64,000 nt of DNA from Deltaproteobacteria bacterium (GTDB lineage: Bacteria; Myxococcota_A; UBA9160; SZUA-336): the NCBI GenBank assembly GCA_029261925.1, contig JAJDAJ010000028.1:1-64000 (forward strand), given 5' to 3'. A program made the position numbers and the translations under genes. The notes below the pieces were generated by a model that was given only the letters and a program-made list of their open reading frames with translations, ran no database searches and had not been told where the DNA came from. Below, in pieces: positions 57,108-64,000 of the stretch. Position 1 is the first letter of the stretch, and each line of letters begins with the position of its first letter.

Positions 57108-58850
57108 TCAGGCGGGCTCGGGCTCGAGGATCGCCTCGGGACGACTGCGGTCGAGCATCGCACCGGCGGCACGCAGCGCGAGCGCCTGGATCGTCAGCGT
57201 CGGGTTGTAGCCCGAGGAGGTCGGGAGCACCGAGCCGTCGGTGGCGTACAGGTTCTCGAGGTCGTGGAAACGACCGAAGCGATCGGTGACCGAGCGCGCT
57301 GGATCGTTTCCCATGCGCAGGGTACCCATCACGTGCCGGGAGACCGGGATCGGCGAGCCCCCGTAGCCGCGCGTCGCGAATGCGAACTGCGCCCCGGCCG
57401 CCTCGTGCACCGCCAGCAGCCGCGGCGTGTAGTGGCGCCGCGCGGCCAGCTCGAAGGCGTGCGCCTGGTAGGTGATCCGGGGCACCGGGAGGCCGTGGAT
57501 GTCCCGGATGCCCCGGTCCAGGTCCACGCGATTGTCGAGCTGGGGGGCGTCCTCAGCCTGCATGATCAGGCCGGCCATGTGTGCGCCCAGGGGGCTCTCG
57601 CGCAGCCAGCGCTTGAGCGCGGCGCCCCGCAGCCCCATCGAGACCATGGCCGGGACCACCTCGTCGGCGATCTTGCGCGAGCTGGTGCCGATCTCGACGA
57701 TCCCGCCCAGCGGGCGATCGGGGTCGCCGGGCACGCCGCGGAAGTCGGAGAAGCCGCTGGTCACCGAGCGCCCGCGCTCGCCGTGGAAGCGCTGCGGGTA
57801 GATGCCCAGCGCCAGCGTCTGGTGGTGGAACATGAGGTTGCGGCCGAGCATGTCGGAGCTGTTGCCCAGACCGGCGGTCCCCGGCGCGGACATCAGGCAG
57901 AGTCGCGCCGACTCGATCGGGCTGGCGGCGAGCACGACGCGATCCGCGCGCACCTGTGCGGGCCGGCCCTGCGGATCCAGGTACTCTGCTCCCAGGACCC
58001 TGCGGCCGCCCTCCGAGACGAGCAGGCGCGTCGCGAGCGCGTCGTGGCGCAGCTGTACGTACCCGGTGAGCAGCGCGTCGCGGAGGAAGGTGACCGCGGG
58101 CGAGCTCTTGGCGTTGATCGGGCAGCCGAAGCCCGCGCAGAAGCCGCAGTCGTTGCAGGGGGGCCGCCCGCGGTAGTCGCGCGAGGTGATCGCGGTCGGG
58201 TAGGGGAAGGGGTGCAGGCCCACGTGCCGCGCGCCCTCGCTCAGGACCCGGCCCACGTACATTTCCGGGCCCGGCGGCATCGGGAAGGGCTCGCTGCGCG
58301 GCGCGGCGAAGGGGTCGGCGCCGTCGCGCCCCTGCACCCCGATCCAGCGCTCCGCGGCGCTGTAGAACGGCTCGAGCTCGTCGTAGTCGAGCGGCCAGTC
58401 GGCGAAGCTCGCGCCCGGAACGTCTCCCAGGAGGCTGGCCATCTGGAAGTCGAAGGGCTGGAACCTCGGGGTCTTGCAGTCGGCGTGCACGAAGGCACCG
58501 CCCACCGTCCGCGGCAGGTTGTTCACCTCGCCCACGTGGCTGCGGGGTCCGTCCCGGGACGACTCGCGGAAGCTGCGCGGCTCCACCCGCGCCTGCTGCT
58601 GGATGAGCCCGCGCGCCTCGAGCTTGATCTCGTCGTTCGAGAACAGCGAGACCGGGTTGCCGGGCGCCGGGTCATCGAGGCCGACGAAGTAGCAGCTGCC
58701 CGCCTCGAGCACGCAGACCCTGAGCCCGGCGCGCGCGAGCACCCAGGCGACCGGGGCGCCGCCGGCACCGCTGCCGATGACGAGCACGTCGAAGCGATCC
58801 AGGGAGCTGTCGCCGAGCACGTGCGGAACGCTCGAGGGCAGGCTGGCCAC
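57108..58850 (-). CDS. GMC-family FAD oxidoreductase
   Basis: A 580-residue flavoprotein. The FAD motif VIGSGAGGAPVAWVLARAG is at about 20-38, the Cys-rich segment CNDCGFCAGFGCPINAK (about residue 230) is typical of the subfamily with separate small subunits, and HVMGTLRMGND plus GYNPTLTIQALALRAA carry the catalytic His and Asn. It probably oxidises a sugar, sterol or other alcohol in or near the periplasm, exported as a hitchhiker with its Tat partner. The GTG at 58850 was chosen because it lies five bases after the partner's stop. Confidence 0.85.
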   Translation of the reverse strand: MASLPSSVPHVLGDSSLDRFDVLVIGSGAGGAPVAWVLARAGLRVCVLEAGSCYFVGLDDPAPGNPVSLFSNDEIKLEARGLIQQQARVEPRSFRESSRDGPRSHVGEVNNLPRTVGGAFVHADCKTPRFQPFDFQMASLLGDVPGASFADWPLDYDELEPFYSAAERWIGVQGRDGADPFAAPRSEPFPMPPGPEMYVGRVLSEGARHVGLHPFPYPTAITSRDYRGRPPCNDCGFCAGFGCPINAKSSPAVTFLRDALLTGYVQLRHDALATRLLVSEGGRRVLGAEYLDPQGRPAQVRADRVVLAASPIESARLCLMSAPGTAGLGNSSDMLGRNLMFHHQTLALGIYPQRFHGERGRSVTSGFSDFRGVPGDPDRPLGGIVEIGTSSRKIADEVVPAMVSMGLRGAALKRWLRESPLGAHMAGLIMQAEDAPQLDNRVDLDRGIRDIHGLPVPRITYQAHAFELAARRHYTPRLLAVHEAAGAQFAFATRGYGGSPIPVSRHVMGTLRMGNDPARSVTDRFGRFHDLENLYATDGSVLPTSSGYNPTLTIQALALRAAGAMLDRSRPEAILEPEPA

Positions 58851-58855
58851 CGGTC

Positions 58856-59722
58856 TCAGAAGAACCGCTTGCCGCCGACGGCCTGCATCATGGCGGTCAG
58901 CTGCTCGACGACCCCGGGGTCGAGCCCGTCGCCGGGGAGGTCCGGGTCCCGGCTCTGGTTGGGCCGATCGACCCGATCGCGCAGGGTGTGGGTGCGCCGG
59001 TCGTAGAGCGAGTAGCCCAGCGGCTGGCTGTCTCCATCGTAGTGGTAGTCGCGCCACGCGATCCCGCCGGGATTGCCGCCGTACTCGGGCGCGCAGAACA
59101 TCCCCTCGGCGAGGTGGGTCAGCACGGCCGAGCGGAACGCGGGGTCGCCCGCGTCGAAGGCGGCCAGGCGCTCGTCGGCGTCGAGAGCCTCGAAGCCCCC
59201 GACCCGGTCGCGGGCCGCCGCGCGCAGCGCGCCGAGTCCCTGGCGGTACAGCGTGCGCAGGCCCGGCCAGGCCGGCACCGCGGGCACGTTCAGGGTCGCG
59301 CCCGGGACGGCCTCCGAGCCGTGGAGCAGGATCCGGAACGACGCCTCCTGCAGGCGCGACAGGGGCAGCAGGTCACTGAACGCGTTGCGCGGGTAGCGGT
59401 CCGTCGGCCCTCCCGTCTCCGGGTCGGGGTAGGGCGCCCGTCCGCTGAACGGACCGCCCCGGTAGATCGACGGCGTCGGGTTGTCGAAGGCGGCCAGGAA
59501 GCGATCGATGTACTCGACGGCGTGCGCGCCGATGGCACCCACGGTGACGTCCTCGGGGACGAGCGTCCCGGCCAGCGCCTCGAGCGTGCGGCGCTCCGTC
59601 CGGGTGAAGAACCACGCCGGCTCGCCGCTCCCGAGCCGCGCCCCGCAGCCGGGCAGGGATACCGCCGCCCCGCCCGCGGCGACGAGCTTGATGAACGTGC
59701 GCCGCCCCAGAGCTGCCCCCAT
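58856..59722 (-). CDS. Gluconate 2-dehydrogenase subunit-3-like, Tat-exported lipoprotein
   Basis: A 288-residue protein with a Tat motif (R7-R8-T-F-I-K) and a lipobox L23-P-G-C26, so it is exported folded and lipid-anchored. The remainder matches the gluconate-2-dehydrogenase subunit-3 family: TRTERRTLEALAGTLVPED, and CAPEYGGNPGGIAWRDY near residue 215. Such subunits partner GMC oxidoreductases and carry them across the membrane, which fits the gene directly downstream. There is no cytochrome subunit nearby. Confidence 0.85.
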   Translation of the reverse strand: MGAALGRRTFIKLVAAGGAAVSLPGCGARLGSGEPAWFFTRTERRTLEALAGTLVPEDVTVGAIGAHAVEYIDRFLAAFDNPTPSIYRGGPFSGRAPYPDPETGGPTDRYPRNAFSDLLPLSRLQEASFRILLHGSEAVPGATLNVPAVPAWPGLRTLYRQGLGALRAAARDRVGGFEALDADERLAAFDAGDPAFRSAVLTHLAEGMFCAPEYGGNPGGIAWRDYHYDGDSQPLGYSLYDRRTHTLRDRVDRPNQSRDPDLPGDGLDPGVVEQLTAMMQAVGGKRFF

Positions 59723-59754
59723 CCCTGATGTGTCGCCCGGAAGGGGTAGGCGTG

Positions 59755-61896
59755 TCAAGCGCGTCCGTACCCGGGCTCGCCGTGCAGGGCGCCGCTGCCC
59801 CGAGCGCGCGGTCGGATCACCAGGCTGCCGAAGGCGTCCACCGTCGCGGCGTGGCCCGGGGGGATCACGCAGGTCGAGGTCGGCTCCTCGACGATCGCGG
59901 GTCCCTCGCAGCGGAAGCCGGGCGCGAGCTCGTCGCGCGCGTACACGGGCGTGTCCACGTAGCCGCCGAGCTCCGCGAAGTGCGCGCGCCGTGCGGCCGG
60001 GCGCGGCTCGCCGCGCGTGTGCCGCGGCTGCGGCCGCAGCTCGTAGCGTCCCAGCCGACCCGTCGCGCGGACGCGGTAGCCGACCCACTGCACGGGATCG
60101 GCCGGGCGGACGCCGTACAGGCCGGCGTACGCGTCGCGGAACGCCCCGGCGGCGCGCTCGATATCGGCTGGAGTCAGCCTGCGCGCCGGGACCGGCACCG
60201 GCAGCGTGTGGGCCTGGAAGCGGAAGCGCAGCTCGGCGGAGCGCTGCAGCTCGATCGCCCCGGCGTCGATGCCCTCCTTCTGCAGCCGCGCGCGGGCCCG
60301 GCTCTCGAGTCCGGCGAAGATCGCGTCGAGCCCGGCGGGCTGGACGGCGTCGCCGTCGAGGATCCGGGTGCGCAGCTCGTCGGCGGTCGCGTCGGAGACC
60401 AGCAGGCCGAGCGCCGAGCTGACTCCTGGCCGCGGGGGCACGATCACGGCGGGGATCTCGTACTCGCTCGCGACGCGGACGGCGTGCACCGGGCCGGCGC
60501 CTCCGAACGCGACCATCGACAGCTCGCGCGGGTCCACGCCGCGCTCGACGGTGACGATGCGGATCGCCGACGCCATGCTCGCGTTGGCGATCTCGTGGAT
60601 GCCCGCGGCGGCGGCGTCCACGTCGAGGCCCAGCGGCCGCGCCACGTGCTCGCGGATCGCCGCCTCGCTGCGCGCGGGCTCGATCCGCATGCGGCCGCCG
60701 AGCAGGAATCCGGGGTCGAGGTAGCCCAGCACGACGTCGGCGTCGGTCACGGTCGGCAGCTCTCCGCCGCGGCCATAGCACGCGGGTCCGGGCTCGGAGC
60801 CCGCGCTGCGCGGACCCACCGAGAGCGCACCGCCCGCGTCCACGGACGCGATGCTCCCGCCGCCAGCGCCGACCTCTGCCAGGTCGATCACCGGGATCTT
60901 CACCGGCAGCCCCGTCTGGACGCGGCGCGCGCCGGCGCTGGCGCTCCCGCCGACCCGGAAGTCGCCGGTCACGCCGGGCTCGCCTCCGCGGACCAGTCCG
61001 GCCTTGGCCGTCGTGCCGCCCATGTCGAACGAGATCACATCGGGTGCGCCGATCGCACGTCCGAAGTGCGCCGCCGCGATCACTCCCGCGGCGGGTCCCG
61101 ACTCCACCAGGTGAATGGGGCGCTGGCGCGCGGTGGCCGCCGACATGAGCCCGCCGTTGGACTGCATGATCTGGAAGCTCCCGGCGAAGCCGAGCTCGCG
61201 CAGCGCGCGTTCGAGGCGGCCGACGTAGCGCGCGACCTCCGGTCCGACGTAGGCCGCCATCACGGTGGTCGTGGCGCGCTCGTACTCGCGGTACTCCGGC
61301 CAGATCTCCGCGGACTCCGCGACGTGCGCGTCCGGCAGCACCTGCCTCACGATCGCCGCGAGCGCGCGCTCGTGCACGGGGCTCGCGTGCGCGTGCAGCA
61401 GGCAGATCGCGACCGCGTCGATGGGCTCGCGCGCCGCGAGCGCCTCGAGCGCAGCGCGCGCCGCCGCCTCGTCGAGCGGCGTCACCACGCTCCCGTCGGC
61501 GGCGAGCCGCTCGCGCACCTCGAGCGTCCGGCTGCGCGGCACGGGCGGCGGCTCGCGTTCGTAGAGCAGGTCGTACCTGGCGGCGTCGCCGCGGCGATCG
61601 GACCCGATCGCCAGCAGGTCGCCGAAGCCCACCGGCGTGACGAAGGCGACGCGCGCGCCGCGGCGCTCGAGAATCAGGTTCGTGGCGAGCGTGGTCGCGT
61701 GGACCACGCGCTCGATCTCGCCGGCGCCGATGCTCGCCTGCTCCATCGACCCGCGCAGTGCCTCGAGGGCGCCCCGGGCCGGATCCTGGTGGGTCGTGAG
61801 CTCCTTGGCCGAGTGCAGCCCGTCGCCTCCCACCTCGACCAGGACCGCGTCGGTGAACGTCCCGCCGATGTCGATCCCGGCGTACCAGCGCGACAC
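59755..61896 (-). CDS. Hydantoinase/oxoprolinase subunit A (HyuA-like)
   Basis: A 713-residue ATP-dependent amidohydrolase subunit. YAGIDIGGTFTDAVL opens the actin-like ATPase fold, HATTLATNLILERRG is the substrate-region motif, and ISFDMGGTTAKAGLV is the second phosphate loop. Length and order match HyuA/5-oxoprolinase N-terminal half, which hydrolyses N-methylhydantoin, 5-oxoproline or acetone-type substrates. It lies nine bases after the HyuB-like gene. The exact substrate is not predictable. Confidence 0.9.
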   Translation of the reverse strand: MSRWYAGIDIGGTFTDAVLVEVGGDGLHSAKELTTHQDPARGALEALRGSMEQASIGAGEIERVVHATTLATNLILERRGARVAFVTPVGFGDLLAIGSDRRGDAARYDLLYEREPPPVPRSRTLEVRERLAADGSVVTPLDEAAARAALEALAAREPIDAVAICLLHAHASPVHERALAAIVRQVLPDAHVAESAEIWPEYREYERATTTVMAAYVGPEVARYVGRLERALRELGFAGSFQIMQSNGGLMSAATARQRPIHLVESGPAAGVIAAAHFGRAIGAPDVISFDMGGTTAKAGLVRGGEPGVTGDFRVGGSASAGARRVQTGLPVKIPVIDLAEVGAGGGSIASVDAGGALSVGPRSAGSEPGPACYGRGGELPTVTDADVVLGYLDPGFLLGGRMRIEPARSEAAIREHVARPLGLDVDAAAAGIHEIANASMASAIRIVTVERGVDPRELSMVAFGGAGPVHAVRVASEYEIPAVIVPPRPGVSSALGLLVSDATADELRTRILDGDAVQPAGLDAIFAGLESRARARLQKEGIDAGAIELQRSAELRFRFQAHTLPVPVPARRLTPADIERAAGAFRDAYAGLYGVRPADPVQWVGYRVRATGRLGRYELRPQPRHTRGEPRPAARRAHFAELGGYVDTPVYARDELAPGFRCEGPAIVEEPTSTCVIPPGHAATVDAFGSLVIRPRARGSGALHGEPGYGRA

Positions 61897-61905
61897 GGCG
61901 GGGCC

Positions 61906-63654
61906 TCAGCCCTTCCCGGATCGCCCGGTCAGCGCGCGCAGGCTCGCGGTTCCCGCGGCGTCGGGAGACAGCGTGTCGGGATCCAGGACCACCGCGTAGT
62001 CGCGGCGCGCGCCTGCGATCGACACCCGCCCCTCGCGCACGTCCTCGGCCACGCGCGCGGGCTCGCGCTCGAGCGGGTCGCCGGATCCGCCTCCCGCCGA
62101 GGTGAGCATGGTGACCGTGTCGCCGGCGCGCAGCGGGTACGAGGTGACCTTGGGCGCCAGCCGCTCCTCGCCGGGTCCGTCCTCGTTGATCACCCAGCCC
62201 CCGCCGAGACCCGGGCGGCCGCCGTCGATTCCGGGTGGCGGGATGCGGCAGCGGTCGGTGGCGCGCGCCGTGAGCTCGCCGTCGGTCAGGACCGCGAAGC
62301 GGCGACGCGTGCCCAGGCCGCCGCGCCGGCGGCCGGGGCCCCCGGAGTCGCGCCAGAGCTCGAAGCAGTCGAAGCGCACCGGATACTCGATCTCGAGCGC
62401 CTCGACCGTGTGCATCGCCCCGACGCCGCCGAAGATCAGAGGGGCCGTCGCGTCGAGTCCGTCGGCCGCGGCGCGCGCTCCCACGCCGCCGAACTGCGGG
62501 TCGAGGTAGGTCCAGACGCGCCCGTCCGGATCGGTGCCGCTGAGCGTGTAGACGTGCGCGTTGCTCGACGCCGCCACGGCCTTGCCGGGGATCACGCGCG
62601 AGAACGCCTGCAGCATGGCCTCGACGATCGCCATCACCGTGGCCATGCGCGCGTTGCAGGCGGCGGGCGGGCGCGGATTGACCAGGCTGCCCTCCGGGAA
62701 GACGGCCTCGAGTGGCCGGTAGCAGCCCTCGTTCACGGGGATCCCGGGGTCGAGGAAGCAGCGGGTCGCGAAGAGCACGCCCGACATCGACTGCGAGAAC
62801 GCGGCGTTGATCGGACCGCGGGCCTGCGGGTCGGTGCCCGTGAAGTCGGCGCGGATGTGGTCGGAGCCGATCGTGACCTCGACCTGCACGCGATGCTCGC
62901 GCCCGGGCTCGACGCCGTCGTCGTCGATCACGAACGAGCCGCGCTGCGTTCCGGCCGGCAGCTCGCCGATGCACTGCCGCGTGCGCCGCTCCGAGTAGTC
63001 CATCAGCTCGGCGGTCAGCTCGAGCAGCGGCTCGACGCCGTGGCGCTCCACGAGGGCCTCGAGCCGGCGGGCGCCGACGTGCGTGCCGGCCAGCATGGCG
63101 CGGATGTCGCCGAGGACCTTCTCGGGCGTGCGGCTGTTCGCCGCGATCACCGCGAGCAGGCTGCGGTCCGGCTCGCCGGCGATCTGGATCGGCACCGGCG
63201 GCAGGATCAGCCCCTCGTGGTACATCTCGGTCGCGTTCGCCGGCAGGCCGCCCGCGGCGATCCCTCCCACGTCGGCCACGTGCAGCAGCGCCGTGGTGAA
63301 GAACGCCGGCCGGCCAGCGAAGAACACGGGCCGGAACACCATCACGTCGTTGGAGTGGATGCCGCCGCGGTAGGGGTCGTTGAACGCGTACACGTCGCCG
63401 TCGCGCATGCCGCTCGCGGGGTAGTCCCGCAGCAGCTCTCGGAGCGACGGGCGCAGGCTCGACAGGTGCATCAGCGGCGCACCCATCGACTGTGCGACCA
63501 GCCGGCCCTCGCCGTCGAAGATCGCGCTGGTCGCGTCGCCGCCCTCCTTGACCACGGTGGAGTAGGCGCTGCGCACGACGCTCAGCCCCATCTCCTCGGC
63601 GATGGTGGACAGGGCATTCTTGACGATCTCGAGGGCGATCGGGTCGCGGACCAC
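61906..63654 (-). CDS. Hydantoinase/oxoprolinase subunit B (HyuB-like)
   Basis: A 582-residue HyuB-type subunit. DPIALEIVKNALSTIAEEMG is the standard opening, DVYAFNDPYRGGIHSNDV the conserved His/Asp loop, and GGPGRRRGGLGTRRRF and SAGGGSGDPLEREP near the C-terminus are signatures. It acts as a heteromer with HyuA. I set the start at the GTG at 63654, 6 nt after TATGCT and without a ribosome site; a TTG 18 bases upstream is possible. It heads the two-gene operon. Confidence 0.9.
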   Translation of the reverse strand: MVRDPIALEIVKNALSTIAEEMGLSVVRSAYSTVVKEGGDATSAIFDGEGRLVAQSMGAPLMHLSSLRPSLRELLRDYPASGMRDGDVYAFNDPYRGGIHSNDVMVFRPVFFAGRPAFFTTALLHVADVGGIAAGGLPANATEMYHEGLILPPVPIQIAGEPDRSLLAVIAANSRTPEKVLGDIRAMLAGTHVGARRLEALVERHGVEPLLELTAELMDYSERRTRQCIGELPAGTQRGSFVIDDDGVEPGREHRVQVEVTIGSDHIRADFTGTDPQARGPINAAFSQSMSGVLFATRCFLDPGIPVNEGCYRPLEAVFPEGSLVNPRPPAACNARMATVMAIVEAMLQAFSRVIPGKAVAASSNAHVYTLSGTDPDGRVWTYLDPQFGGVGARAAADGLDATAPLIFGGVGAMHTVEALEIEYPVRFDCFELWRDSGGPGRRRGGLGTRRRFAVLTDGELTARATDRCRIPPPGIDGGRPGLGGGWVINEDGPGEERLAPKVTSYPLRAGDTVTMLTSAGGGSGDPLEREPARVAEDVREGRVSIAGARRDYAVVLDPDTLSPDAAGTASLRALTGRSGKG

Positions 63655-63660
63655 GCGCGC

Positions 63661-63666
63661 AGCATA
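63661..63666 (-). promoter_or_regulatory. -10-like TATGCT, leaderless context
   Basis: TATGCT on the minus strand, exactly 6 nt before the GTG at 63654 (GCGCGC between). The longer string GTTGTATGCTGC also occurs upstream of the acyl-CoA dehydrogenase gene at about 29580-29591. Confidence 0.4.
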
Positions 63667-63698
63667 CAACGGGCCCGGCGAACGCAGCGCCGGCGGCT

Positions 63699-64000
63699 CT
63701 ACAGGACGGCGCGCGGCGTGTGGCCGTCGCTGGAGCCGCCCGCCCCGAGCCAGCAGTCGAGGGCGTCGGGCGTGAGCGCAGCGTCGGGCGCGACGACCCG
63801 CAGCGTCGCGCCGCGCGCCCGCAGCGCGGCGATCTCCGCGCGGGTGCGCGCGCAGCGCGTCGCGTCGGTCAGCCAGGCGACGCACAGGCCGTCGAGCGGG
63901 CGCTCGTCGAGCGCGCCGGGCGGGAGCGCGGGCGCGCTGCCGCCGATCGCGACGACCCCGGCTAGTCGCTCGGGCCAGCAGCGCGCCAGGGCCAGGCTGA
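63699..64000 (-). CDS. 3' end of an alpha/beta-hydrolase-like gene (partial)
   Basis: On the minus strand a frame is open from the window edge to a TAG at 63699-63701, encoding about 99 residues. It reads SLALARCWPERLAGVVAIGG, which looks like the helix and strand that follow the nucleophile elbow of esterase-type alpha/beta-hydrolases. DGLCVAWLTD and a late LGAGGSSDGHTPRAVL could hold the acid and His, with GH near the end. The start and the GxSxG lie outside the window. The assignment is tentative. Confidence 0.55.
   Translation of the reverse strand, partial: SLALARCWPERLAGVVAIGGSAPALPPGALDERPLDGLCVAWLTDATRCARTRAEIAALRARGATLRVVAPDAALTPDALDCWLGAGGSSDGHTPRAVL

Noticed and set aside
58856..62974. 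A 1372-codon open frame on the minus strand
   Set aside because: Only the part from 59722 down to 58856 is a gene (the Tat-exported subunit). The upstream part is an Arg/Ala/Gly-rich shadow of HyuA and HyuB.
1..64000. CRISPR arrays, tRNA or rRNA genes, insertion sequences, prophage or attachment sites
   Set aside because: No regularly spaced repeats, tRNA-like cloverleaf with CCA-type ends, transposase or integrase motifs, or terminal inverted repeats were seen. Gene order and composition look uniform throughout.

Overview
The window is a very GC-rich (I estimate about 70%, not counted), densely packed stretch of a Gram-negative bacterial chromosome. The evidence for an outer membrane is a beta-barrel porin, Sec and Tat signal peptides, a lipobox and periplasmic-type proteins. 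The mix of F420-type luciferase-like enzymes, CoA-transferases, SDRs, crotonases, a steroid-type thiolase/DUF35 pair and a UGA-encoded selenoprotein points to an uncultured delta-proteobacterial or Myxococcota/Binatota-like soil or marine heterotroph. That placement is an inference, because no rRNA or universal marker gene lies in the window. I found no tRNA, rRNA, IS element, prophage or CRISPR array, and no gene-free stretch longer than about 230 bases.

Layout. 1-7952: a nucleotide-transporter-like membrane protein, two convergent serine beta-lactamase-fold hydrolases whose 3' ends overlap, an exported dikinase-like protein with a phospho-histidine domain and a PEP-synthase/glucan-water-dikinase-type ATP domain, and a DUF1704 (QEGLA/HExxxH) metallopeptidase-like protein. 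8025-23029: lipid/CoA and small-molecule oxidoreductases (metallo-beta-lactamase fold, SDRs, LLM flavin enzyme, crotonases, sulfotransferase, phosphotransferase, diiron heme-oxygenase-fold protein, TetR regulator, quinone reductase), plus a ZIP-like transporter with a cyclic-nucleotide-binding domain inserted in it. 23061-46369: a catabolic island with a Rieske oxygenase/SDR/amidohydrolase operon, paired acyl-CoA dehydrogenases, a CitE/MaoC/crotonase operon, a DUF35/thiolase-like pair, a fused double CoA-transferase and two spinster-type MFS transporters. Together these suggest uptake and beta-oxidation-like breakdown of polycyclic, steroid-like or aromatic carboxylates. 46402-47682: glutamate-type dehydrogenase.

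30625-31815 is one gene interrupted by an in-frame TGA. The two open halves share a frame, the TGA falls in a UxxC redox motif, and a bacterial SECIS hairpin with a GGUCU loop follows it. I read it as a GrdB/PrdB-like selenoprotein that a standard gene caller would split.

47755-55590 is the most system-like locus: a small phosphate-binding-like periplasmic protein, a porin, a histidine kinase and OmpR-type regulator, then an overlapping operon of a thermostable-hemolysin (PF12261, GNAT/LuxI-like) protein, an acyl-adenylate ligase-like protein, a diiron heme-oxygenase-fold protein, an SDR and a DoxX-like membrane protein. The same TTAAT-N6-TTCAT element sits in the porin/kinase divergent region and in front of the hemolysin operon, which ties the locus together as a predicted self-regulated pathway for an unknown acyl-derived product.

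55641-64000: an amidohydrolase, a GMC oxidoreductase with its Tat-exported subunit-3 partner, hydantoinase/oxoprolinase A and B subunits, and the 3' end of an alpha/beta-hydrolase-like gene cut by the window edge.

A recurrent promoter pattern is a -10-like hexamer exactly 6 nt before a start codon with no Shine-Dalgarno sequence (8025, 19410, 19458, 42409, 63654), which suggests leaderless transcripts. Other genes have clear GGAGG-type sites.
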